In this document: positions 43,311 through 50,509 of the stretch, piece after piece | Position numbering within the stretch: the first letter of the stretch is position 1 | Layout: every line of letters starts with the position of its first letter | Source of the DNA: Halorussus litoreus | GTDB taxonomy: Archaea > Halobacteriota > Halobacteria > Halobacteriales > Haladaptataceae | Direction: 5' to 3' | DNA length: 54,187 nucleotides | NCBI RefSeq assembly: GCF_003382685.1 | Contig: NZ_QLVG01000049.1 | Span: 1-54,187 of the forward strand | Program-made: the position numbers and the translations under genes | Notes under the pieces: generated by a model | Told to the model about the DNA's origin: nothing | Seen by the model: only the letters and a program-made list of their open reading frames with translations | Databases searched by the model: none

Positions 43311-44557
43311 GAACACACCATCTGGCACGCCCGCGAACTCGGTCCGGACAGCTGACTTGCCTGGGACAGCGTATTCGTTCCGGACAGTCGACTCGCACCA
43401 ATCAACTGGCTCGCTCCGGATTCGTTCCCACTGACGCCGACCCAGAGGTGAACCTCGCTGTCGGCGTTCGCCGCCGACGGCTCGGCTGGCGGTTCCCCCC
43501 GGTAGACGAGGTAAGTCAGTCTGAGCCGGTCGCCGGTCAGCTCCGGCGTGACGGCGTGGTCGACGAGCGCGCGCTCGCCGGGAGCGAGCCTGCGGTCGAA
43601 CTCCCCGACGGACTGGGTCTCGACCACCTCGGTCGCGTTCTCGGACGCCCTGGTCGCGTTACTGGACGCTCCGGTCGCGTTCCCGGACGACTCCACGCGC
43701 TGGAGTTGGGCGACTATCGTGTACTCGCTGGCTCGTGAGTGGTGGTTCTGTACGCCGACGATCAACGGCGTCGACTCCCCCGCGGTCAGGTTCGTGGGGT
43801 AGCCCGCCGCGACGAGCCCTTCCGACTCGTTCTCGGTCAGCAGGTACGTCTCGGTGTAGCCCGGCCCGTTGTCGAGCACGACGGCCTGCGCGACGCTCCC
43901 GACGGCCGCCACGACGACCACGACGAGGACGACGTTCAGGGCCGTCGCGGCCGTCGATTCGCCGGCCATTGCACGCGAAATCGTCCCGACCGGATTCCGT
44001 CCACTCCGTCCGGCAGCCTCCAGATCGTCGACCGCCCAGCCGAACTGCCGGTCCGGCGGGACGCCGAACCGTCGGACGGTCGCGCCAGCAGTCCCGACGA
44101 GGGTCACGAGGCTCACGGCGAACAGTATCGTCGCCGGGCCGATCCCCCACGGGGTGAAGTTGGTCGCGAGCGCCGCGAGGGGAACGACCAGCAGCGACGT
44201 GAACACCGACAGGACCGCGCGTTCGAGCGGGGAGATGCCCGGCGAACTGCCGGCAGTTCGCCGGGCATCTCCCCGCGAACCGTCGCTGGCAGGGTCGGAG
44301 GACTCGGGAAAGAGGGCCGCGACGGCGACGTAGCCCGGAAAGACGAGCAGGATCGGAAGCGCGAGAACGGCGGTCACGAGCTGAATCGCGTTCCCGACAG
44401 TAACGGCCCACGCGGCGCTCAGCACGGTCCACGCCGCGATGACGCCGAGATCGACGGGCGTCCGCTCGCCCACCATCCCCACGGCCGTCCGCGTCCACGA
44501 CATCACACCGACCAATGCCGCCAACGGATAAAAACCACGTGGTAATTTGAAGCTCAT
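43307..44557 (-). CDS. DUF1616 membrane protein
   Basis: A 416-residue membrane protein of the DUF1616 type. There are about four N-terminal helices (LPILLVFPGYVAVAALFPES), a core with ISPLERAVLSVFTSLLVVPL, and a long extracellular part (about 205-390) with TNLTAGESTPLIVGVQNHHS and LAPGERALVDHAV. Family members are common next to glycan and surface loci in haloarchaea, but their function is unknown. A 50-bp perfect palindrome lies inside its coding sequence in a loop (GDARRTAGSSPGISP, about 96-110). It overlaps the large membrane protein gene. Confidence 0.82.
   Translation of the reverse strand: MSFKLPRGFYPLAALVGVMSWTRTAVGMVGERTPVDLGVIAAWTVLSAAWAVTVGNAIQLVTAVLALPILLVFPGYVAVAALFPESSDPASDGSRGDARRTAGSSPGISPLERAVLSVFTSLLVVPLAALATNFTPWGIGPATILFAVSLVTLVGTAGATVRRFGVPPDRQFGWAVDDLEAAGRSGRNPVGTISRAMAGESTAATALNVVLVVVVVAAVGSVAQAVVLDNGPGYTETYLLTENESEGLVAAGYPTNLTAGESTPLIVGVQNHHSRASEYTIVAQLQRVESSGNATGASSNATRASENATEVVETQSVGEFDRRLAPGERALVDHAVTPELTGDRLRLTYLVYRGEPPAEPSAANADSEVHLWVGVSGNESGASQLIGASRLSGTNTLSQASQLSGPSSRACQMVCS
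44227..44276. repeat. 50-bp perfect palindrome inside the DUF1616 gene
   Basis: The left arm begins GCGGGGAGATGCCCGGCGAA and continues CTGCC; the right arm is its exact complement with no spacer. Both strands encode the same peptide, GDARRTAGSSPGISP, which confirms the symmetry. It lies in the loop between LFPE and ISPLERAV. Confidence 0.85.
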
Positions 44558-44625
44558 TCGGGCGTCGTCGGGCGACCGCTAGCGAGTCGGACTTCGGTCC
44601 AGCGCGTTCGCCGGCCCGGCGACGG

Positions 44626-44907
44626 TCAGAACGGCAGCAGTCCAGACGGCAGGATGCTGAGCACGCGTCTGGCGACGAGGACCCCGAAGACGAGCAGTCC
44701 CGCGAGGAGGAGCCACCACAGGCGGCTCCGCCACGCGGGCGTCACGTTCAGCGGGACGACGAACACCGTCAGCAGGAGGAAGCCGACGAGCGACCCGACG
44801 AAGAACACCTCCAGCGTCAGCGACTCCACGAGCGCGAGCGCCAGCACGGTTCCGACCATCCACGCCACTTGCCAGCGCACGAACCGCTGTCGGCGGTGAG
44901 TCGCCAT
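44626..44907 (-). CDS. Small membrane protein
   Basis: A 93-residue protein with three likely helices (VAWMVGTVLALALVES, VFFVGSLVGFLLLTVFVV, and LWWLLLAGLLVFGVLVA) and a basic N-terminus (MATHRRQRFVRWQ). No family is recognised. A TATA-like GCTTTTATTGAG lies about 27 bp upstream of ATG 44907, supporting a leaderless transcript. It is on the same strand as the DUF1616 gene, which starts 69 bp downstream. Function unknown. Confidence 0.7.
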   Translation of the reverse strand: MATHRRQRFVRWQVAWMVGTVLALALVESLTLEVFFVGSLVGFLLLTVFVVPLNVTPAWRSRLWWLLLAGLLVFGVLVARRVLSILPSGLLPF

Positions 44908-44927
44908 CGACGGTGGTTCGACGGCGA

Positions 44928-44940
44928 CTCAATAAAAGCC
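44928..44940 (-). promoter_or_regulatory. TATA-box promoter of the small membrane protein
   Basis: On the minus strand GGCTTTTATTGAG is about 27 bp before ATG 44907, which gives leaderless spacing. The DUF1616 and large membrane genes may be read from the same promoter. Confidence 0.5.
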
Positions 44941-45097
44941 ACCGCCCGGAACTTACGGAATCGCTTTCGTACGCACCGAGCACGACCGGAATCGGCCGAA
45001 CGATTCTATGCGACGGCGAGCGTACCCTCGGGCACATGGGAACGGGGGTGGTCGGGAGTCGTCGCGTCGCGGGTCGGAAACTGGAGCTCCACCAGCA

Positions 45098-45150
45098 GGC
45101 GGGCTGGCCAGCGGCGGTCCGGTTTCCGGACCGCCGCGGGCCAGCTCGCC
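45098..45150. repeat. 53-bp inverted repeat upstream of the DUF4350 gene
   Basis: The left arm GGCGGGCTGGCCAGCGGCGG..., 25 bp, pairs with the right arm at 45126-45150 around a TTT loop, with 2 mismatches in 25. It lies 26-78 bp before the likely GTG start. Both strands encode related WPAAVR-x-PDRR-x-PAR peptides, which supports the symmetry. Confidence 0.75.
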
Positions 45151-45175
45151 ACCGAAACCCCGATTCGGAGGTGGC

Positions 45176-46270
45176 GTGACCGTGGCACGCGACGACTGGC
45201 GCGAGTGGGCGTCGATTCCGAACTTCGTCCTCGCGGCTCTCGTCGTTGCCGTGCTGGGAACGTCGATGGTTCCGCTCGCAACGTCCGCGGCGTCCTACAG
45301 CCCGTACAACGACGACTGGGACGGCACGACGGACGTTCGGTCGATCGCTCACGAAACTGGCTTGCGAATCCAATTCGCCCACGAGACCGCGACCTACTCG
45401 GAAGTCCGGGCGACCGACGCGGTAGCGTTTGTCCTCTCTCCCGACGAGGCGTACTCGTCGGGCGACGCGGCCCGGGTCACGGACTTCGTGCGACGCGGCG
45501 GCACGCTGGTCGTCGCCGACGACTACGGCCCGCACGCCAACGAACTGCTCCGGCGACTCGGCGCGTCCGCCCGGATCGACGGCCGACCCGTGCGCGACCC
45601 CCGGTCGAACTACCGGTCGCCGGCGATGCCGGTGGCGACGCCGGTCGCCGACCATCCGTTCGTCGCGGGCGTCGACAACGTGACGCTCAACTACGGGACC
45701 ACGGTCGACCCCGGGGACGCCACCCCGCTGCTCAACACCTCCGAGAACGCGTATCTGGACGGGAACCGCGACGGCGTTCTGGGGCCGAACGAGACGCTCG
45801 AAAGCCGGCCGGTGGCGACCGTCGAGCGCGTCGGCGAGGGGCAGGTGGTCGTCGTCGGGGACGCCAGCGCGTTCATCAACGCGATGGTCGAGCGGCCCGG
45901 CAACCGGGCGTTCGTCGGGGCGCTCCAGTCGGGCCACGGGACGGTCGTCCTCGACCACTCGCACGCCGACGGCCTCCCGCCGGCCATCCTCGCGCTGCTT
46001 TTCGTCCGCAGTTCGGCCGTCGTCCAGTTCGGCCTCGGCGCGCTCGCAGTCGGCGCGCTGGCGGTCTGGGCCGGGCGTCCGGCCGCCGTCTCGAACCGGC
46101 TCGCTGGACTTCGCTGGTGGAGGGACGGCGACGCGCGCCGAATCTCGGGGGACGACCCGCGGGCGTCGGCGTCCGAACTGGCCGCGTACCTCGAACGCAA
46201 GCGTCCCGAGTGGGACCGCGAGCGAGTCGAGCGGGTCGCGGCCGCGATGCAGCGCCGTCGCGAGCGATAA
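45176..46270 (+). CDS. DUF4350-domain membrane protein
   Basis: A protein of about 364 residues. There is an N-terminal helix (IPNFVLAALVVAVLGTSMVP), then a DUF4350 domain with DEAYSSGDAARVTDFVRRGG, TLVVADDYGPHANELLRRLG and PDVDGNRDG-like Asp/Gly regions. A second helix (about 270-300, VVQFGLGALAVGALAVWAG) and an acidic tail follow. The domain resembles GATase-like folds and is found next to MoxR ATPases in haloarchaea. GTG 45176 or GTG 45182 is the likely start; the longer frame to 45008 is low-complexity and contains a palindrome. The MoxR gene follows on the same strand. Confidence 0.82.
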   Translation: MTVARDDWREWASIPNFVLAALVVAVLGTSMVPLATSAASYSPYNDDWDGTTDVRSIAHETGLRIQFAHETATYSEVRATDAVAFVLSPDEAYSSGDAARVTDFVRRGGTLVVADDYGPHANELLRRLGASARIDGRPVRDPRSNYRSPAMPVATPVADHPFVAGVDNVTLNYGTTVDPGDATPLLNTSENAYLDGNRDGVLGPNETLESRPVATVERVGEGQVVVVGDASAFINAMVERPGNRAFVGALQSGHGTVVLDHSHADGLPPAILALLFVRSSAVVQFGLGALAVGALAVWAGRPAAVSNRLAGLRWWRDGDARRISGDDPRASASELAAYLERKRPEWDRERVERVAAAMQRRRER

Positions 46271-46377
46271 ATTATCGGTTAGTTCCGCGAAGAACCTGTC
46301 GCCCGAGGAGTTAATTCCGACCAAATCGTCGAAACCGACCAGTCGAGTTATCCGGCTCGCCGTGGTTACGGACCACG

Positions 46378-47367
46378 ATGACCGAACCTGCGAGCCTCTA
46401 CGAGGACCTTCGGTCGGAGATCGGGACCGTGCTGGTCGGCAACGAGGCCGTCCTCGAGGTCCTGACCATCTCGCTGCTGACCCGGAGTCACGTGCTCGTG
46501 GAGGGCGTCCCCGGCGTGGCGAAGACCACTATCGCGCGCCTGTTCGCGCAGGCGACGGGGCTGGAGTCCAACCGCATCCAGATGACGCCAGACGTGCTTC
46601 CCGCGGACGTCACGGGGACGCACGTCTACCGGGAGGGGACCGGCGAGTTCGAACTCCAGCGCGGGCCGGTGTTCGCCAACCTCGTCGTGGTCGACGAGAT
46701 CAACCGCGCGACGCCCAAGACCCAGTCGGCGCTGCTCGAAGCCATGCAGGAGGACACCGTCACCATCGACGGCGAGACGCTCGCGCTCCCGACGCCGTTC
46801 TTCGTCGTGGCGACCCAGAACCCCATCGAGATGGAGGGGACCTACGAACTGCCGGTCGCCCAGCGCGACCGCTTCCAGTTCAAGATCACCGTCGGCACGC
46901 CCGGCGAGGACGAGGAGCTCGCACTGCTCGACCGCTTCGACGAGCGACCCGACCTCGGCCCGGACGACGTGTCACAGGTCGTCACCACCGAGGACATCCT
47001 CGCCGCGCGCGACGTGGTCACGCAGGTCCACGTCGCCGACGGCGTGAAGCGATACCTCCGGACGATTGTCGCCACGACCCGCGAGAGCGCCGACGTGGAG
47101 TACGGCGCGTCGCCCCGCGCGGCCCTCTCGCTGCTCGCCGCGACCAAGGCCCGCGCGGCGATCCACGGCCGCGAGTACGTCATCCCGGACGACGTGAAGG
47201 CGCTGGCTCGTCCCGCGCTGGCCCACCGGCTCGTCCCGAGCGCGGAGGCCGAGCTGAGCGACGTGACCGCCGAGGACGTGATCGCGGACGTGCTCGAAAG
47301 CGTTGAACCGCCGGACGGCATCTCCCCGCCGAGCGAAGCCGCGGCTCCGACCGCCGAGGACGGGTAA
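46378..47367 (+). CDS. MoxR-family AAA+ ATPase
   Basis: A 329-residue cytoplasmic ATPase. Walker A is EGVPGVAKTT (about 42-51). The MoxR box VVVDEINRATPKTQSALLEA is about 103-122, and VATQNPIEMEGTYELPVAQR carries sensor 1. The C-terminal part holds the sensor 2 helix and SPRAALSLLAATKARA. MoxR proteins act as chaperones for assembling membrane or metal-containing complexes, often with DUF58 and DUF4350 partners. The neighbouring DUF4350 gene supports that pairing; no DUF58 gene is in the window. It lies on the same strand 107 bp downstream of it. Confidence 0.93.
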   Translation: MTEPASLYEDLRSEIGTVLVGNEAVLEVLTISLLTRSHVLVEGVPGVAKTTIARLFAQATGLESNRIQMTPDVLPADVTGTHVYREGTGEFELQRGPVFANLVVVDEINRATPKTQSALLEAMQEDTVTIDGETLALPTPFFVVATQNPIEMEGTYELPVAQRDRFQFKITVGTPGEDEELALLDRFDERPDLGPDDVSQVVTTEDILAARDVVTQVHVADGVKRYLRTIVATTRESADVEYGASPRAALSLLAATKARAAIHGREYVIPDDVKALARPALAHRLVPSAEAELSDVTAEDVIADVLESVEPPDGISPPSEAAAPTAEDG

Positions 47368-47435
47368 CCCAACCGTTCGGACTTAGAAGCGACGCGTGAC
47401 GCCGGGTACGTAAGCGTTAGTCGATAAACGGGCAG

Positions 47436-47447
47436 TACTGTTAATAG
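47436..47447 (+). promoter_or_regulatory. TATA-box promoter of the FkbM/GT2 cassette
   Basis: ACTGTTAATAGA lies about 30 bp upstream of ATG 47471, at leaderless spacing. It marks the start of the second glycan cassette. Confidence 0.5.
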
Positions 47448-47470
47448 AACGACCGCCGTGGCGTCACGGA

Positions 47471-48493
47471 ATGGTAGTGGGGGACCGACTCCGTCGGTCG
47501 CTGGCCGGAACGGTCTGGCGCGTGCGCACCGCGCTCGCCGACGTGCTGGCGTCCGACCGAGCCCGAGCGGCGCTCGGCGGAACCGGCGTCTACGACGCGC
47601 TGCGAACGCTCGACGGCCTCGCCGTCGACCGGACGCCCGTCGGGAAACCGCCGAACGCGGAGGTGTCTGCAGGAGGTGTCACCTGTACGTTCCACGTCGG
47701 GTCGATCCGCGAGTCAGAACTGTTCTGGACGCGGGACGGGCCGCGGCGATACCCCGAGAGCGAGGACGACATGCCGGTGCTGGTCGACCTGTTAGAGCGA
47801 ATCGAGTCCGACGACGCGTTCTGGGACGTCGGCGCGAACGTCGGCATCTACGGCGCGTTCGCCGGTCAGGTCGTCGAATCGGGTAGCGTCGTCGCGGTCG
47901 AACCCCGGCCTGAGAACGTCGCCCGCATCGAGCGGAACATGGCGCTCAACGGCGTCTCGGCTCGCGTCGCGCAGTGCGCGCTCTCGAACCGGACGGGGGC
48001 CATGGCGTTCCGGACCACGGGTTCGGACGGGGTCGGCGGGTCGGGGGTCGTGGTCGACGACGAGATGAAACCGCAAACAGACCACGGGGCTTCAGAGACG
48101 ACGGTCGGGGTCGTCCGCGGCGACGAACTGGCCGAGAGCGAGTCGATTCCGTCGCCGAGCGTCCTAAAGATCGACGTCGAGGGCGCGGAGTACGACGCGC
48201 TCCGGGGGCTGGACGGCGTTCTCGCTGACGAGGACTGTCGACTGGTGTACTGCGACGTCTGCTCCGAGATGACCGACGTTCCGGACGAGGCCGTCCACGG
48301 GCTGTTGCGCGACCACGGGTTCGAGGTCGAGCGCATCTGGGACTGGCCGTACGGAGATGGCCACTACGTCCGGGCCGAGAAGCGGCGTCAGGGCGACGGC
48401 TGGCCGGGGCAGAGCAGTGGCGGGCAGGATTCCAGCGACCGCGGACCGGTCACGAACGAGACGGGAGGAGCTACGGGACGAGGCCAGTCATGA
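47471..48493 (+). CDS. FkbM-family SAM-dependent methyltransferase
   Basis: A 340-residue Rossmann methyltransferase. Motif I is AFWDVGANVGIYGAFAGQVV, with the SAM-binding Gly run. SVVAVEPRPENVARIERN is motif II, and LKIDVEGAEYDALRGLDGVL is the FkbM hallmark. It methylates a hydroxyl of a sugar or other acceptor, a common change to surface glycans. It starts the second cassette after a TATA-like box and overlaps the next GT2 by 4 nt (ATGA), so they are translationally coupled. It ends with an acidic Gly/Ser tail. Confidence 0.92.
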   Translation: MVVGDRLRRSLAGTVWRVRTALADVLASDRARAALGGTGVYDALRTLDGLAVDRTPVGKPPNAEVSAGGVTCTFHVGSIRESELFWTRDGPRRYPESEDDMPVLVDLLERIESDDAFWDVGANVGIYGAFAGQVVESGSVVAVEPRPENVARIERNMALNGVSARVAQCALSNRTGAMAFRTTGSDGVGGSGVVVDDEMKPQTDHGASETTVGVVRGDELAESESIPSPSVLKIDVEGAEYDALRGLDGVLADEDCRLVYCDVCSEMTDVPDEAVHGLLRDHGFEVERIWDWPYGDGHYVRAEKRRQGDGWPGQSSGGQDSSDRGPVTNETGGATGRGQS

Positions 48494-49449
48494 GGACGGT
48501 GAGCGTCGTCGTGCCGACCTACGAGCGTGGGGACGTCCTGCCGCGCGCGCTCGACAGCGCGCTCGCCCAGACACACCCCGACCTCGAAATTCTCGTGGTC
48601 GACGACGGCTCGACCGACGCGACGGCCGAGACCGTCGCGAAGTACCGCGCCCGCGACGACCGGGTCAGATATCTCGTCCACGAGGACAACCGCGGCCCCT
48701 CGGCCGCGCGCAACACCGGCATCGAGGCGGCCGAGGGCGAGGTGGTCGCGTTCCTCGACTCCGACGACGAACTCCGGCCACGATTCGTCGAGCGGTCGGT
48801 GGCGGTGCTCGACGAGACCCCGGAGAACTGCGTCGGAACGTACGTGGCGAAGAACGTGCGCCGCGACGGCGACCTCGTCCGGGTTCTCGACGCGGCCCCG
48901 ACAATCACCGCGGAGGCGCTCGCGTCGACCGACGGCGTCGACTGGGACTTCGTCAGAGCGGGCGGGATGGCCGTCGAGGCCGACGTGCTCGACGAGATCG
49001 GCGGGTTCGACGAGGAGATCCGGTACCACGAGGACTACGACCTCTGGCTCCGGCTCGCCGAGCGGTCGTACGTCGTCGAGGGCATCGATGAGCCGCTGTA
49101 CGACTACCACCTCCACGGCGACCAGCTCACCGACTCGCCCGGGGACGCGCTGTTCGAGGGAACGGAGCTGCTGCTCGAAAAGCAGGCCCACAACCTCTCG
49201 GGCACCTTGGAGGCTCGGTACCGCTACGTGGTCGCCCACGACTACGCGCGCCGGGGAGACTTCGAGGCGGCCGCTCGGGAGTTCCAGAAGGCCATCGCGG
49301 CGAACCCGCGGCGGCTGATGAACTACTACTACTACGCGACCTCGAAGCTGAGTCCACGGGCGTTCGAGATTCCCCTGTATGCCGTCTCCATCGCTGGCCG
49401 ACTGAACGACCGGCTCTTCCGGGGGCGAAGCGGTCCGCTCTCCCGGTGA
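48490..49449 (+). CDS. Glycosyltransferase family 2 (tandem copy 1)
   Basis: A 319-residue GT-A enzyme. Visible blocks are VSVVVPTYERGDVLPRALDS, LEILVVDDGSTDATAET, RGPSAARNTGIEAAEGEVVA and FLDSDDELRPRFVERSV, with the DSDD metal site. The C-terminus has an AREFQKAIAANPRRLMNYYY helix-turn block that is shared with the two GT2s after it. It starts inside the FkbM stop region and ends 4 nt into the next gene's likely start. It adds a sugar to the lipid-linked glycan. High similarity to its neighbours shows recent tandem duplication. Confidence 0.92.
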   Translation: MRTVSVVVPTYERGDVLPRALDSALAQTHPDLEILVVDDGSTDATAETVAKYRARDDRVRYLVHEDNRGPSAARNTGIEAAEGEVVAFLDSDDELRPRFVERSVAVLDETPENCVGTYVAKNVRRDGDLVRVLDAAPTITAEALASTDGVDWDFVRAGGMAVEADVLDEIGGFDEEIRYHEDYDLWLRLAERSYVVEGIDEPLYDYHLHGDQLTDSPGDALFEGTELLLEKQAHNLSGTLEARYRYVVAHDYARRGDFEAAAREFQKAIAANPRRLMNYYYYATSKLSPRAFEIPLYAVSIAGRLNDRLFRGRSGPLSR

Positions 49450-49466
49450 GATGCCCCTCCGAAACG

Positions 49467-50432
49467 ATGACCGATGATTCCGATTCCGACCCGGACCCCG
49501 ATTTCGACCCTAACCTCGCCTCCGACCCTGACGTTTCCGTGATCGTGCCAACCTACGAGCGCGCCGACGTCCTGCCGCGCGCACTCGACAGCGCGTTAGG
49601 CCAGAGCTTCTCCGACCTCGAAGTCGTCGTGGTCGACGACGGGTCGACCGACGGGACGGCCGAGATCGTCGCGAAGTACCGCAACCGCGACGACCGCGTG
49701 CGCTCGCTCGCTCACGAGGAGAACCGGGGACTCGCCGCGGCGCGCAACACCGGCATTGAGGCAGCCACCGGCGAGTACGTCACCTTCCTGGATTCGGACG
49801 ACGAGCTCCACCCCGACCTCGTCGCGGAGACGATGGCGGTGCTGGCCGACCGGCCGACCGACTGTGCCGGCGCGTTCGTCGCCTACGAGGTGATGCGCGA
49901 GGGGTCACGCGCGGCGGTTCACGACGCCGAAGGGTTGGTTCGCAGCGTCGAGTCGTTCGACGGCCGGCAGGTGCGGATGGGCGGAACGACGCTCAGAGCG
50001 CGCGCGCTCGACGACCTCGGCGGCTTCGACGAGACGTTCCCCTACGGCGAGGAGTACGACCTGTGGATTCGACTCGTCGCGGACCACTATCTGGTCGGGA
50101 TCGACGAACCGCTGTACCGCTACTACAAGCACGGCGAGCAGCTCACCGCGAACGACGGGAAGATAATCGAGGGCGTCGCGCGCCTCCTCGCCAAGCACCC
50201 GGACCTGCCGCCGGCGTACGCGGCCCGACACCGCTACGCCCGGGGACACGCCTTCGCACGACAGGGGCGGATGAACTGCGCCGCCCGGGAGTTTCACCGA
50301 GCCATCGCGGCGGACCCCCGGCGGCCGATGAACTACTACTACTACGTCGCGGCGTCGACCTGTCCGCCGCTCGTTCGAGTGCCGCCGAAGCTCGTCGAGT
50401 GGGCGCGCGCCGCGAGTCGGGCACTCGGGTAA
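49467..50432 (+). CDS. Glycosyltransferase family 2 (tandem copy 2)
   Basis: A 321-residue GT-A enzyme closely related to copies 1 and 3. It has VSVIVPTYERADVLPRALDS, LEVVVVDDGSTDGTAEIVAK, GLAAARNTGIEAATGEYVTF and LDSDDELHPDLVAETMAVL. The C-terminal block is AREFHRAIAADPRRPMNYYY. The start could be GTG 49446 (328 residues), which overlaps copy 1's stop as GTGA. ATG 49467 is chosen as the more usual codon; the N-terminal residues between are acidic and unconserved. The gap to copy 3 is 77 bp. Confidence 0.9.
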   Translation: MTDDSDSDPDPDFDPNLASDPDVSVIVPTYERADVLPRALDSALGQSFSDLEVVVVDDGSTDGTAEIVAKYRNRDDRVRSLAHEENRGLAAARNTGIEAATGEYVTFLDSDDELHPDLVAETMAVLADRPTDCAGAFVAYEVMREGSRAAVHDAEGLVRSVESFDGRQVRMGGTTLRARALDDLGGFDETFPYGEEYDLWIRLVADHYLVGIDEPLYRYYKHGEQLTANDGKIIEGVARLLAKHPDLPPAYAARHRYARGHAFARQGRMNCAAREFHRAIAADPRRPMNYYYYVAASTCPPLVRVPPKLVEWARAASRALG

Positions 50433-50470
50433 CGACGGATTTCTCCCGCTCGCGCCTGAATCGACTGCGG

Positions 50471-50481
50471 GTTTTAATCGG
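50471..50481 (+). promoter_or_regulatory. TATA-like box before the GT2-deacetylase gene
   Basis: GTTTTAATCGG lies about 33 bp before ATG 50510. It could give copy 3 its own leaderless transcript, in addition to read-through from the cassette promoter. Confidence 0.45.
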
Positions 50482-50509
50482 TCGGTCGTCGATTGTTGCG
50501 ACCGTCGAC

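Noticed and set aside
45008-45175. Longer N-terminus for the DUF4350 protein
   Set aside because: The extra residues are low-complexity and come from a palindrome; the domain starts after GTG 45176/45182.
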